A stretch of 64,000 nucleotides of DNA from Centroberyx gerrardi (Eukaryota; Chordata; Actinopteri; Beryciformes; Berycidae), in the NCBI RefSeq assembly GCF_048128805.1, contig NC_136016.1:8810001-8874000 (forward strand). Direction: 5' to 3'. This document shows, one piece after another, positions 37,002 through 48,379 of the stretch (within the stretch, counting starts at the first letter, position 1; each line of letters opens with the position of its first letter). Made by a program: the position numbers and the translations under genes. A model generated the notes under the pieces. It was given only the letters and a program-made list of their open reading frames with translations. It was not told where the DNA came from and did no database searches.

Positions 37002-37319
37002 CTACAGAAGCAGCACAGGAACATCAAGGGATCGTTAACCATGTGAAACTTACTAGGGAACTATTATGATACCTTACAATTTGGTGGCTGGCTAATACTA
37101 AGTATAAGAAGTACATGAGAAATATGAGAAGTATAAGAAATGCCCATATCAGTTATTTTCAGGTGGATTTTGTATGTTGTGAACAGACTATTTTAGATGT
37201 TGTCCTGTCAAGTCTGGTCAGGTATGAAATTCACACCTTTCAGCGATAACGTGCTCACACAGTATATATGGAATTGCATTCTGTCTAACTTGAAGGATAC
37301 GATTCAGATCATAAGTTAC

Positions 37320-37551
37320 CTTGGAATGGATCGATACCCCCAAAAAAGGGACAAGCGGTTCTAGTAGAATTCCCCTCAAAAAGCCCCAGTGTGACCACAG
37401 CAGTTCCGTTGAAGAGCTCATATCCGCTGGGAGCGCACTCCATGGTAGTCTTAACCCACTGTGTCGACATGGCATACCCCAACACCGCCACAGAAATGGA
37501 AGTCACCAGCGCACTGGACATGAAATGGAGAGTCTTCTTTGTGGATGGCAT
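37320..37551 (-). CDS. clrn3: clrn3 (clarin-3), exon 1
   Basis: Clarins are four-pass plasma-membrane proteins related to tetraspanins and claudins. Clarin-1 acts in hair cells, while the role of clarin-3 is little known. The start MPSTKKTLHF matches the MPTTKKTL opening of mammalian CLRN3, so the ATG at 37551 is secure. The first membrane segment spans about residues 10-30 (FMSSALVTSISVAVLGYAM), followed by TQWVKTTMECAP and an extracellular loop with NGT and NST sequons. The donor GTAACT begins at 37319, phase 1. The gene runs opposite to FoxI and ptpre, as in mammals. All three exons are open and in phase, so the gene looks functional. Confidence 0.9.
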
Positions 37552-38964
37552 TATCTCTGTATTCCAGTTGAACTAGCTGAATGTAAATCTCAGCTTCTCT
37601 TCTCTAAAGCTCCGATGAAGCCGCAGAACCAGATTAGGACCACCTGATCCTCTAAAGATTCCCTGAAGCAGTAACCTTACTGGGAGGAGTAAAATGCAGA
37701 CTGCTGGTAATAAAACCTCTTGATTATGAGTGTGACCTTTGGTTAGAGGGAGAGAGAGAGAAAGCTGGTTGTCATAGTGGTGACACTATTTTCCCAAACA
37801 GCATAAACATGGTAGGTAGCAGGGTAATGCCAAAAGGGAAGCCTGTCTCTCAGCCTGTAAAGTGTCTGGTCTCAACTACAATTTATTTAATTTCTCTTTT
37901 ATTTCTGGTATCTCCATATAAATATGTTATAATCTATTTTGAAGGACCATTACTGACAGTGTTTGACTACGCTTATACAGTAGCCTATCAATCTAGTGCA
38001 ACTGAACAAAAGCATTTTCAAGACATGTAAAAGACTGTTAAGACTGTTTAAAGTCTGTTAAGACTTTCAAGACATGTTAATAGTCTTCTCAGTGTTCAGT
38101 GTCTCCCTCTTCCAGTGGCGGTGCACTTTGTTTGGAAAAGAAGTAGGTTCACAGCCTTGGATCCAAAGTCCTGTTCCTAAAAGGGCAGGGTCATAAAACA
38201 TAAAGCAGATTAATTATTTACCTTTCCCACTAGAGTAGGTTTACTGGAAGAGATATGATCGCCAGATCTCCCATGTGTGTCATAGATGGAGCACTAAAGC
38301 CATGATACAGGCAGATGACGTGTGTTGGGAATCATACAAAAGATTTCACAGAAACATTTAATATTTCAAATTCAATATAATTGTGTATGTCACAGAAAAG
38401 GTGCTCCATGTAGCATTTTAACATCAATCAATTATTACCATATTAATTTTGAGACATCAGTATAGTTACTATAAACAAATGAGACCAATACCTCTCCTGG
38501 CCTTTGCACTGCATATTACATTATGATGTGCCATCGGGTCGGATTTTGCAGGAAAACTGCTGGATTGCTTTACAGCACAACAGGAAGAGGGAGCTGTTCT
38601 TCCAGTACAACTGGAGCTAAGGCTTTCAAAGTTTCTTGCAATGGCAGATGGCGAAATGATTGAAAGGCCTCTTGAAAAAAAATCACTTTCAGCATGTTTA
38701 TCCTCTTCAGTACATTAAAAGACAAAATCTCTCCAAAACAAACACACAAGGAATGACACCAGGGAGGGGGAGGGGGGGCAAGTAGCAACATCCTCTTTGC
38801 AACAGGAAGCAACAGGGTTTATGGGAAATGTGGTCTTAATTTTGAGAGATCTCTCTTACTACGCTCATATATAGTTCTGTGTTTGTGCCTTTACAAAGTT
38901 ACTCCACCTGTCCTGCTGTCTTTGCCTCTGGATGTCATTGTGTTCACATGTTTTAATATAGAGG

Positions 38965-39110
38965 TTCCCTAACTTTTCCATGTTAAGGACCCCTAAATAG
39001 ATAGATGTTAAGTCATGGACCACTGTGTGGTAAGATTTTGTCCCAGGGAGCCCCATCTGAGGATATTTTTATTGTTATAGTTTAGTACAGAAGTTATATT
39101 GTAGTTGGGG
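38965..39110. repeat. Old dispersed repeat
   Basis: TTCCCTAACTTTTCCATG, TTAAGGACCCCTAAAT and GGGAGCCCCATCTGAGGATA resemble a fish repeat family I recall by its 'aaggaccccc ... ccatctgaggat' phrasing. Family name uncertain. Confidence 0.4.
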
Positions 39111-39245
39111 AAAGAGATAAATCTCTTATCAGTGTGACTGTCCCTTAACAACAAGGTCCCAGGTTCAATCAGCCAACGTGTTCTGCCTCATTGTAATTTG
39201 CTCCGAGTAAGACTGTCAGCTAAATGCTTACATTATAATTTCAGC
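39111..39245 (+). mobile_element. SINE/L2-type tail remnant
   Basis: CAAGGTCCCAGGTTCAATC is B-box-like. The end TTGTAATTTGCTCCGAGTAAG, CTGTCAGCTAAATGCTTACA resembles the degenerate 'gtcgctttggataaaagcgtctgctaaatg' tail of fish SINEs and L2 elements. Diverged. Confidence 0.45.
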
Positions 39246-39499
39246 AACAAATCAGTCATTTCTACAGTATATTTTAAATCGCTGTTATGTGAAAACCCTT
39301 TAATGCAAATTCTGATGATTTTCACATTCACAGAGTTCTTTGTGGGGTGAGCAAGTCTCAAAACGAAACTCATTCAAACCCCATTGTGTAATTTAAGAAG
39401 TGCATAAGTGAAAGTGTGGGAAAGTATTTACGTATTTATTTTTAATTCACGTTTTGCTGATTAAAGAATTAAAGAAAAATGTAACTATTCCTTATTTGA

Positions 39500-39763
39500 C
39501 TTGGGGGACGCCCTTGGAGGTCCCCGGTCCCCGCTTTCTTTGGTAACCACATGCTGTAATAAAGCGTACGGCCAGGCTGTGGCTCCCTCTCTTCACCGGA
39601 GAGGAGAGCGGATCCGGAGCCGCTCTGCTCGCTGACAGTACAGTTATGTTATGTTGGGGTAAACACACACTGCTCCTTCCCGGTGACAGGCGGCAACACT
39701 GAAGCATCGCCTCGCCACAAGACAATCTGCGCTCACGCTGGATTTAACGTTTAAATCATCAAG
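39500..39763 (+). other. ptpre: Putative ptpre promoter and non-coding first exon
   Basis: A CpG-rich patch (GGAGAGCGGATCCGGAGCCG; CGGCAACACTGAAGCATCGC) ends in a strong donor, AAG|GTGAGTG, at 39764 on +. CpG density continues to about 39960. No long open frame crosses it on +, so it would be 5' UTR. By known gene order the next gene after CLRN3 is PTPRE, transcribed in this direction, with a long first intron. No PTPRE coding exon (signal peptide, PTP domains) was found in the window, so the name rests on synteny. A second donor-like GGTGAGTG near 40065 could mark an alternative first exon. Confidence 0.4.
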
Positions 39764-40477
39764 GTGAGTGATAAGTGCATTTTATCACGCCGCCGTTTTG
39801 CATTTTGACACATAGTAAGCGAGTGGAAAACGTCAATTTTTCAGTCATTTTTCAGTCAACTGCAACATCGTGTTACCTGTCCGTTACGCACAGCGGCACG
39901 CGCGGTTAAATATCAGCAATACTTCGCCGGAACGTTAATTTCACGAGCACATTCAGGTTTAATAAGGCTGTAAATGCATTTCCTGTTAAGCTCACAACGT
40001 TTTGGCAAAATACTGGGAGCCGTGCCTCTCCGTTTGACAACCTGAGACGACTTCTGTCAACCCACGGTGAGTGAATGTGGGTTAATGGAACAAGCTGTTG
40101 GAGTTTCTTCGCTGCTGTCCTTCTTCATCTTTATTTTTCTGGTCCAGTTCTTCTTCGATTTATCTATTGTATTTATCTTTTGTGTTTATTTCTATCACGG
40201 ATATCATTTGATCCCTATTCTTCAATAGACTGCTTGTCTATTGCGGGCTACTGTTGAGCCAGTTCCAACATGTCAGTGGGAAGAGGCAACATTGGTACTT
40301 CAGACATCATGGGTGGATCATGCTAGGGCTTGTTATTGTATACTAGAGTCTGTGCAGGTTCTACAGTTCTGTCATAACATTTAGCCCTCATTTAGTGTTT
40401 GGTGATAAGTGGTAATGTTAGCTGCCAAAGAATTCAATATCTTTTGCTTTTAATGTGCTAATTATTTGACACTTTAT

Positions 40478-40670
40478 TAGTCCCTGTAGGGAATTTCAGT
40501 TTTTGCTGTGCCCCCTCCACAGGGAGGTCAGAGGTCAGGGTTACTGGGAGGGATTCAGTGTCTTGCTCAAAGACACCTCAGCAGGGTGGGTGCTTTTCGA
40601 CTCGGGGTTGAACCCTGGGTCCTCTGTTTAGGGGCGGGCTCCCTACACACTAGCCTACATCTCCCTCTTG
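40478..40670 (+). repeat. Teleost interspersed repeat
   Basis: AGTCCCTGTAGGGAATTTCAG, then CAGTGTCTTGCTCAAAGACA, CCTCAGCAGGGTGG and GGGGTTGAACCCTGGGTCCTC are phrases I recall from a widespread fish repeat ('cttgctcaagggcacctcagca'). Boundaries approximate; class uncertain. Confidence 0.5.
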
Positions 40671-43159
40671 CCAAGCCCTTTTATATGCCATGTGTGACAT
40701 CTTTTTGTAATCAGACCCTGGAACTTAAAAGCCACAAACAAGAGCTAAGACTCAAGTCTGTACTGTCAATAAACAGGAGACTGACTCTGACAGCCTTTAC
40801 TGTTGATTGGGCTTTAAGGTAGAGATTATACTGAAACAAAATGTGTGTATATTCTCTAAAAACCATTCTGCATACAGTCAGTGTCACATTTTCCATTTTT
40901 ACCCCTTGATTCTTGGGGGACATTTACATTGGTGTGACACAGATTCTGGGGGGCCATAAGAGATGATAGTCAGCCCAAATTGTCTAAGGGCTCAAGAAGG
41001 ATTAACATATTTGACTGCTGAAATTGAGAAGTATATTCCCCGTGTGTTTTGGGTGTTGATGTGGCTTCCATCTCTTCACCATTCCCATTAAGTCCCATTG
41101 AAATTCTATTCTGTCTGAGCAATTTTGCACCAGCTAAAAAATAAAAAAGTTAAATCTGAACTGAAAAATACTAGCCATGGGCTACCAGGCTGGTGAAATT
41201 TCCATACCTACTAGAGCGTATATTTCACAGAAGAATATCATAGCCAAAAATCATAGCCAAAAAGACTGGCCTGTTCTGTTACGTGTTATCCTTGAATAGT
41301 CCCAGGTGTGAGATTGATTCAGTGCATGGAGGTCATCCAGGTGTGTGTACTGATGTGTTTCAGGAGTAGAAGTATCATAATGGACTATGGTTATCATCAT
41401 TTAAGGGATAAGTGTGGAAGAGGGTGAGGAATGTTAGTTGGTTTATCATTTACACTACTATAAAAAAAAAAAAAATCTTTTAATAAAATAGTACAAATAC
41501 TCAATAGGTAAAGCAGTTCAGCAATTTCCAAGTTACATTTGATTGCTGTTCAACACTGTGCTTTACAGTTTTGTCAGATATAGTTAGGACTGGAAAATGG
41601 TAGATTGGAATGCATGTGAAGCACTGTTCCATGTTATTTGAGCGTGGGTGTGCTGTACAAAATGAACAGATGTGGTGATTAATGAAATCCACAGCGAGGT
41701 GGAGAGGAATGACTCGTGCATACCTGGAGTTTCTTGCAGCTTGCCGGGTGTAAACCTCAAGTGTGCAGCCCGAAGCTAATCCTCCAACTCGCCCACCATC
41801 CAGTCACTCCCAATCCCCAAGTCTTGGAAACATGGATTCACACAGATTCTAACTTTGTGCTGCCGCTGCAAGACTTCATGCTGTGCTTTGCTACCTCTTA
41901 GGTTGCAACCACGTTTTACACTCTACTTGAAGGTTTCTCAAATACGCGGAGAAGGAACTAATCGGTATAAAGGCATGACAATTAAGGGTTGAGGCTGGGA
42001 CTGACCCAGAACTTGTCAGATATGTGCCAGCAGAAACAACTCCAGCCGTCTTTTGTGGAAGGCTCATGAATAAGACATGGGAATTGCCATAGTAAGATCT
42101 GTCTTTTGATAGAAACGCTAGAAACCATCCATTTGTATTCAACCTGTTATTTTTCTGCTTGCCGTAGTGGAAGCTTGCTAAAGCACATGAAGCGATGTTG
42201 CAACTGTAGGCTTGTTTGTGCTTGCGGCTAATGCTACAGAATGCAAACACTGCAGTCCGCCTTTGGATTTTGGCATCATGCTTAAATGATTTAGTAATGA
42301 TAAAACGTATTACAAATCATGCAGAGGAGATAACACATTTTAAGCCCTCACTTAACCAGGCAAGTGGACTACGAATTCATATTAAGAGCACCAATTTGCA
42401 GCAGCGGCCTGGGGGAGGAGTTACTAGGATAAGTTCACATTAGACATGTCATTTTGTTCTAATAGAAAAATGACAGAAATAAGAGGGAAGTGATGAAGCG
42501 AGATGGAAAGCAATAGCAGAGAATATACGACAACAAAACCAAGAAAACCAAAGACGGAGCATGTGAGCAGTGTGTTGCTTCCTGCCTGGAGGACTTTGCT
42601 CGGATCAGGAAAGCCCCTTAGCCTCCATTCACAGAGAGGTGGGACCTCAGTGACAGGGGGAGGGTGTGTCACCATGTGAGGAGGCCCGGGACTGGGAGCT
42701 ATTAAACACATAGCCGCCGTGGGGACAGTTCACACAGCTGTGCAAACTGTTACCTGCCTCTCTCTCTCTCTCACTCTCTCACACACCCAATGGTCTGTGT
42801 TACACCCGAGCCTGCGGTCACAGAGCCGGTCCTAATGCTGCCACTGGGAAACGTGAGCGACAGCTACGGTGTTTGAATTGTAGATATGTTGCCGTTGTAT
42901 ATCAAATTGAAGCTGTGCTGGCTGTTTGCTTTATACCCTTGTGCTTGTTTACGGTCAGCTGTGTTTAAGACTGAGCTAGGTCACAGCAGCGTGGAAACAG
43001 CTGGACGGAGATCAAGGCTGTCCCTTTGCAGTTGCGTCAGAACCTACCAACCATCTGTTTGAAGGAGTCATTGTATGTTGCTCCTCCAAAGTAACAGTAT
43101 GTCCAAGCACATGAGACAAGACAGAGAGATTATTTGTTGAAGAGAAGTTAAAGTTAAAT

Positions 43160-43385
43160 CAATCTGTCTGTGTAGTGCTACACCCCCTAAAAACATACCT
43201 TTTCTACCCAGCTTTTAGTTCTTTACTTAGCACTTCTCTGTTGGGACACAGGGATATTTGTTGCATCGATCATCTGTGTGCTGTGGATTTGACCACTGAC
43301 CCCCTTACTACTGGTTGCTTTTAATGATCTAGGAATTTAAGCTTATTCCACTCATTGTAAGTCGCCCTGGTAAATGTAAATAGGA
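43160..43385 (+). mobile_element. L2-like LINE 3' end remnant
   Basis: AAACATACCTTTTCTACCCAG and the terminal CACTCATTGTAAGTCGCCCTGGTAAATG resemble degenerate L2-type 3' ends ending in 'ttgtaagtcgctctgg...aaatg'. No coding remains. Confidence 0.35.
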
Positions 43386-44800
43386 GATGACGAAGAAAGG
43401 CGTGTTGTAGTTAAGCCTGAGACCTTCTGGTTTGAATAAGAGAATATAGCCTAGGGAAAGACTGAATGATGTCACTGCGCAACAGCTGCCCAGTAGTAAT
43501 ATGGGTGTATTTCCCCCTCCGGGCAACACATAGTTTCTCTATTGTATTTCTGTCAGTTGTTACATGAGCGCATTACAAAGTACACCACAAAGCTCTTAGA
43601 AGACAAGTTCTGAGAGATTGAGCCACGACCCTGCAGTTGACTTATGAGTCCCCAAAGAAAAAGGGGGAAAAAAAGCATTGTTGGAATGGTTTAAGATCTG
43701 TATGTTTTTGCCTGTGTTTCAGCCTGTAGAAATAGAAAAAAAAAAGCAGCAGACAGCAACAACTTGTTTACGGTGCACTTGCAGTCATGACGTAATAATC
43801 ATGTACTCACATACTTAACATGATCTGCTGGCGGGGACAGCATGTTCACAGATGTGATTTTAACATAAAGACACTTATTGCATTGAGCTATGATTTTTTT
43901 TTTAGGCCAGAGAATATGTCAGCCCAATTTGGCGACCTGCTCAGGGACTAAAAGCAGGGTGGAGCCCAAAAGAGATTAACTCCCCGCGCTATGTGCCCTG
44001 ATTTAGCTGAAGTGAAAGTAAACATTTCAAGCTCTGGCTTAAGACCTGTTTCAATACACTTTTTTATCAGAATGAATGACTAGAAAAATAAATATTAGGT
44101 TTCCCGTGGAAAACCATGGGCAACCTACATGGTGAAAGCAGTTAGTATGTAATAACCCTTTGACAACAAGGAAGAAATATGTCAGCTATTGTGGAGTTCC
44201 TTGAAGGCTGTTTGTTTGATGTTCGTGGTAAATGAATCTGAGATGTGCTCCTATTATATGTGAATGCCAAGACACCCACGCACTCCTAGATAGCAGGATC
44301 TTTATGATAATATGCAGTCACTGTTCTGGAGTTAAAAGATGTGAAACTAAGGCATATATGAGATACTGAGTCTATGTGCTCATGACATTTCTGATGTTTC
44401 TAAAGAGATTTAGGCATTTCTCCTTAATTGCAATCACATTGTTTATATTCCTCTAAAATACTAATTCAAAAATGAACAATCTTGCGCTTCTATGTTTTTG
44501 CTCACTTCCAAACACTGCAAGTGGCTTACAATTGAGTCTAATAGCAGCAGTAGTGTGGCTGTGATCATACGTCTCTCACATGCGGATGGGGCATATTGTA
44601 AGAGTGATTATCTCCCCTCACTTCCGCAGGACCATAAACTATGGAGCCTGGCTGGAGACGCATCAAGGTTACTGTCTGTCTTATGACTTATTTTATGGGC
44701 CTCTGCTGCCCCTCTGCATCTAGTGTCAGATATATTTTGCTGTGCGATAGATCAGCACTTGCAATGGCTTTTCTATTGCACCTCAGCTGCAGCAGGCTTT

Positions 44801-44875
44801 TGTCTTTACAAATGTTCATGTAGGATCATATTCTTCTATTGTCTTTACAAATGTTCATGTAGGATCATATTCTTC
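44801..44875. repeat. 39 bp tandem duplication
   Basis: The 36-base phrase TGTCTTTACAAATGTTCATG... occurs at 44801-44836 and again, identical, at 44840-44875, implying recent duplication or copy correction. Confidence 0.9.
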
Positions 44876-46615
44876 AAATGGTCTTACATTAAATACAGTC
44901 GGATTATGAAGTTGGATTATAAAGTTGGATGTTCTGTAGAGTGTTTTACAATTTGCAGGCTCTTAAGCTACCGCAGACCTTCATAACTCATTGAAATACC
45001 AGTTGATCCTTGTTCTTAGAGAGATGAGAGAGGAAAGCCGGGTGTGAGTGGGTGAGAGAGAGAGAGAGAGACACAGAAAGAGAGGGACGTAAAGAGTGAG
45101 TGAAAGAGAGAAAGAGGAAATAATGGTTTGGTTGTGTCACTACAGAGGTTGATGACATGGAGGAGCGCGGTGCTTAATGAATAATGGATGCCATACTAAA
45201 GCGGCCCATTTCCTATTCATTCTTTCATGGCCGCTACACAGAGAGATGTGTATGATTGTTGTTACAGCCCATTCAATGATATTTTCTTTGTGTTTTCAGA
45301 GCTATAATGTGGTTTGAAGGCGCTTGAATAACCTGAATAAACATTTTTACACTAGCACTGAAATGCAGAGTACAATAATTGAAATGGTTTTATTATTTCA
45401 CGTTTTTGATCATTGGAGGCATTCAGTCATTGAAATTATGCCGACGAGCTATAAAATAGAGCACAACAATTTAAACACACCTACAATTAGATTTGTTTAC
45501 TCCATTCTTATGAAGATTAGCTGAGTTGAGAATAGAAAAAACACAGTCACGCTTATTCATTTTAGCAGTCTCATGAATCTGAGGTGATGGAATTGTCAGT
45601 CTATTGCCAATCCACTTTGAGCCTCCTTTTGAAATCAGTACTGTTGAGGCTTGTTCAATTCATCCAACTGTGCTGATGAGATCAAAGGTCTGTCGTCAGC
45701 GACAAGCGTTGATTCATTAGACGCGTTGTCGTTTTTTGTGTTGAGCTGAAAAGGATGTGGCGTGACGAGCGAGGTCAGATCTTTTTCAATAAACGCACCT
45801 TTTAACTTTTGACTCTTTGGGCTTCTTTGTAGTGTTTAGCCGGTGTTGACTGTGATGAATGTGTCCAAATGAATGCAGTCAGATGCCGCAGTGAGCCCAC
45901 GGCTAGGGGTGAGCCGACATGCCCTGCATCCTGATGGCCTCCAGCAAGCGCCAGAAAGCGCTAATGCATGGGATGATAATCAGGGCTTGTCCTGGATAAT
46001 ATGAATGGCCAAGGTTACAGGCAGTCCGGATCTCACTGTGTCTTAGAGGCAAGACGAGGAAAACCATAGAAGAGGGGAAGGAACCTTGAAAATGCCTCAT
46101 CCCATTGAATTCCTGTCACAGTGGTCAAGGATGTAATTTCTGCTCCCTTTGTGTAATGGTATTGCACAACTCTACCTATGTGCCAAAAAGAGAACATACT
46201 GTACAGTACAGGGTATGGTCAAAATAAAGGGAACAAAAGCACCGATACACATGGAGACATGGGACTCAATAGGAAACGCATACCAGCAGGGCACACGCTC
46301 ATCTCCCCACTCCCTTCTAAACCATGCATTTTGTTATTTTGTTAGCCTATAATGATGTCAACTTATACATAGGTGGCTTTTTCGGCTTTCAGTAGACTGT
46401 AAAATTATAAGAATGAATAGCTTTGTAATGTAACTGACAAAATGATAGATTCTTGGCATCACTAGGGAGTTAGGGTTAGCTGTACCCCATAAGTACCCAA
46501 GTGGCCTCTCTGTATCTATAAAGACTCGTCCCAGTCAGGATGGCCAGTAATGCTGTTGGCTGCTTTTGCTGGTTTTGGTCCACTTTTTCCTAGAGGGCAA
46601 TAATGACTTTGAGTG

Positions 46616-46623
46616 ATTATGTG
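46616..46623. repeat. hAT target site duplication, left
   Basis: ATTATGTG directly precedes the left terminal repeat and is repeated exactly at 48372-48379. Confidence 0.9.
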
Positions 46624-46852
46624 TAGGGATGCACGATATATATCGGGCCGATAAATTATCGGCCAATAATGGGAAATTTATATTATGTATGTATTATTCC
46701 GATAATGAAATTATAGCCGATAAATACAGCCGATAATACGAAGCCAATATTGCTTTCATTGACTTAACAAGCGCAGCACGCCGTTGTCGCGCTCATGACA
46801 TCAAACTGCTGCACCTGGGTAGAGCCACGCAGTGTGGACTAGAGAGCCAAAC

Positions 46853-47400
46853 ATGTCATCGCCGGTGTGGAAGTTTTTCACAGTTTTAGAGGAAGACAAC
46901 ACGATTGCAATTTGCAATATATGTTGTGCAAGGGTTCCGAGAGGAGGGAAAAAGTCTACAAGTTTTAACACAACAAATCTTATAAGTGACCTGAAAGGTC
47001 GTCATCGCAACGAAAATGTATTGAAGGAATAAGAAGCAGCTAGCGTTGGCACAAAAAAAAAGCGAGTGCGGTACTGCCTATTCAACAGGCATTTGAAAAC
47101 TGCAGGAAGTTTACTAGAGACAGCCCAAAGGCTAAGGCAATTAATGACAAAATCACGGAATTTATGGCACTTGATGACCAGCCTTTTTCCGTGGTAGAAG
47201 ACCAAGGATTTCGCCTGCTAATGGCGCATTTGGAACCCCGGTATACTCTCCCAAGCCGCCGCTACTTTGCAGACGTATCCCTACCTGCCCTGTATGATGT
47301 GGTCGCCACACACATTCATAGTCTGATCGATACCAACGTAAGCGACATAAGTTTTACCACGGACATATGGACTTCTGACGTTAGTCCAGTGAGTATGTAG
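46853..47400 (+). pseudogene. hAT transposase relic (BED finger plus N-terminal transposase)
   Basis: The first part (MSSPVWKFFTVLEEDN...) is a BED-type zinc finger with the Cys pair (CNIC) present. The conserved His expected in 'NTTNLIxHLKxxH' is Asp here (NTTNLISDLKGRH), so the finger is probably dead. A stop falls at 47030-47032. A one-frame shift near the A-run at 47054 is needed to continue into IQQAFENCRKF, then FMALDDQPFSVVEDQGFRLL, LEPRYTLPSRRYF and FTTDIWTSDVSP, all typical of ZBED-like hAT transposases. It then stops at 47398-47400. The catalytic DDE core and the C-terminal dimerisation domain are absent. Non-functional. Confidence 0.85.
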
Positions 47401-47520
47401 ATTAAGGAACAACAATAGAAAACTCTTGTCTATTTGGGTGAAAATGTGAATGTATACAAAACGAGTTGTTTACAGGGAAAACTCCTTTGGATACCTTTAA
47501 GCATAAAATGACATAGGGGC

Positions 47521-48030
47521 CAGTCTACTATATGCCTTTTGTCATTGTGTTTTATCTGCAGACTAAGCAGCCATAGGCTTTCAGTTCTATAAAAGCCTTT
47601 ATTTTTGTATTGAGGGATGCACTTTACTTTTTGTTTCAATTACTTGTGTTTAATTCGTTGACATGTCTGATTTGACATATTATGTCAGTGCATTTAATTT
47701 ATTTTGAATTCTTATGCAAAACATTTGATAGGCTTTATGTTCTACGAAAGCCAAAGTATAGAAAAACCTACCTCACCCTCATGCACTAAAAGTAGCATAG
47801 CTGTCCCCAAACCCTTTTCCATTTCTTTATTAAGCATAACAGTCTACTATATGCCTTTTGTCATTGGGTTTTATCTGCAGACTAAGCAGCCATAGGCTTT
47901 CGGTTCTATAAAAGCCTTTATTTTTGTACTGAGTGATACACTTTACTATTAATAATAACCTGTATTTAATACATTGACATGTCTGATTTGACAGATTATG
48001 TCAAAGCATTTAATTTGAATTCTTAGGCAA
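47521..48030. repeat. Direct duplication of about 200 bp inside the hAT element
   Basis: Segments 47521-47720 and 47840-48030 share long runs, for example CAGTCTACTATATGCCTTTT, TATCTGCAGACTAAGCAGCC, CTATAAAAGCCTTTATTTTTGT and ACATGTCTGATTTGACA. They are separated by about 120 bases. The copies differ by scattered substitutions and small gaps. Confidence 0.9.
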
Positions 48031-48371
48031 AATGCTCTATAAAAGCCAAAGTATGTTTTTTGATGTACTTTACTAGAAAAAATAAATGAACATTTGAAGA
48101 GTCAGAACTGTTCTTTGTTTTTGTTGTGTTAACAATAGTGATGTCAGTTAGATTTGGTTAGGTCAGAGCTATGGAATATTAAATCATCCATCTTTGCTCA
48201 CTACATCTTAGCCTTTCTTACCCTCAGGTGTGCACAAACTACAGGTTATGAACTTCTTTTTAAAATACAAAGATGTGAAATTATCGGTTATCTTATCGGT
48301 ATCGGCCATGAGAAGCAGGTAATTATCGGTTATCGGTATCGGCTGAAAAAAATCCATATTGTGCATCCCTA

Positions 48372-48379
48372 ATTATGTG
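48372..48379. repeat. hAT target site duplication, right
   Basis: ATTATGTG, identical to 46616-46623. Confidence 0.9.

Larger units (their letters stand above)
37552..39490. other. Spacer between clrn3 and the putative ptpre promoter
   Basis: The clrn3 promoter must lie at the left edge (37552 to about 37750, read on minus), but no clear TATA box was found. The rest is AT-rich. The stretch 38965-39250 looks like old repeat DNA (two entries below). No coding exon was seen. Confidence 0.4.
39764..46615. other. Putative first intron of ptpre, left part
   Basis: No coding exon supported. It holds two old repeat remnants (40478-40670, 43160-43385), a 39 bp tandem duplication (44801-44875) and a GA-rich tract (about 45050-45120). 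Otherwise it is unremarkable AT-rich sequence. Confidence 0.4.
46624..48371 (+). mobile_element. hAT-superfamily DNA transposon, degenerate but with intact ends
   Basis: Both ends are TAGGGATGCAC in inverted orientation (46624-46634 and 48361-48371); the next five bases match at all but one position. A perfect 8 bp direct repeat ATTATGTG flanks the element, the expected hAT duplication length. Subterminal regions are rich in ATCGG/CCGAT words (ATCGGCCAATAAT; TTATCGGTATCGG), probable transposase-binding repeats. Inside is a broken BED-finger/transposase gene and a 0.2 kb duplicated non-coding segment. It is too short and disrupted to be autonomous, but mobilisable if an active relative exists. 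It lies in the putative first intron of ptpre. Confidence 0.93.

Noticed and set aside
39492..39725. 77-codon minus frame in the CpG-rich patch
   Set aside because: CpG-rich sequence gives chance open frames; the strong donor at 39764 is on the plus strand and fits a 5' non-coding exon.
44641..44823. Frame starting MEPGWRR as a possible PTPRE signal-peptide exon
   Set aside because: Only the first three residues resemble the human start. No signal-peptide hydrophobic core or following donor in the right place; half of it is in a tandem duplication.
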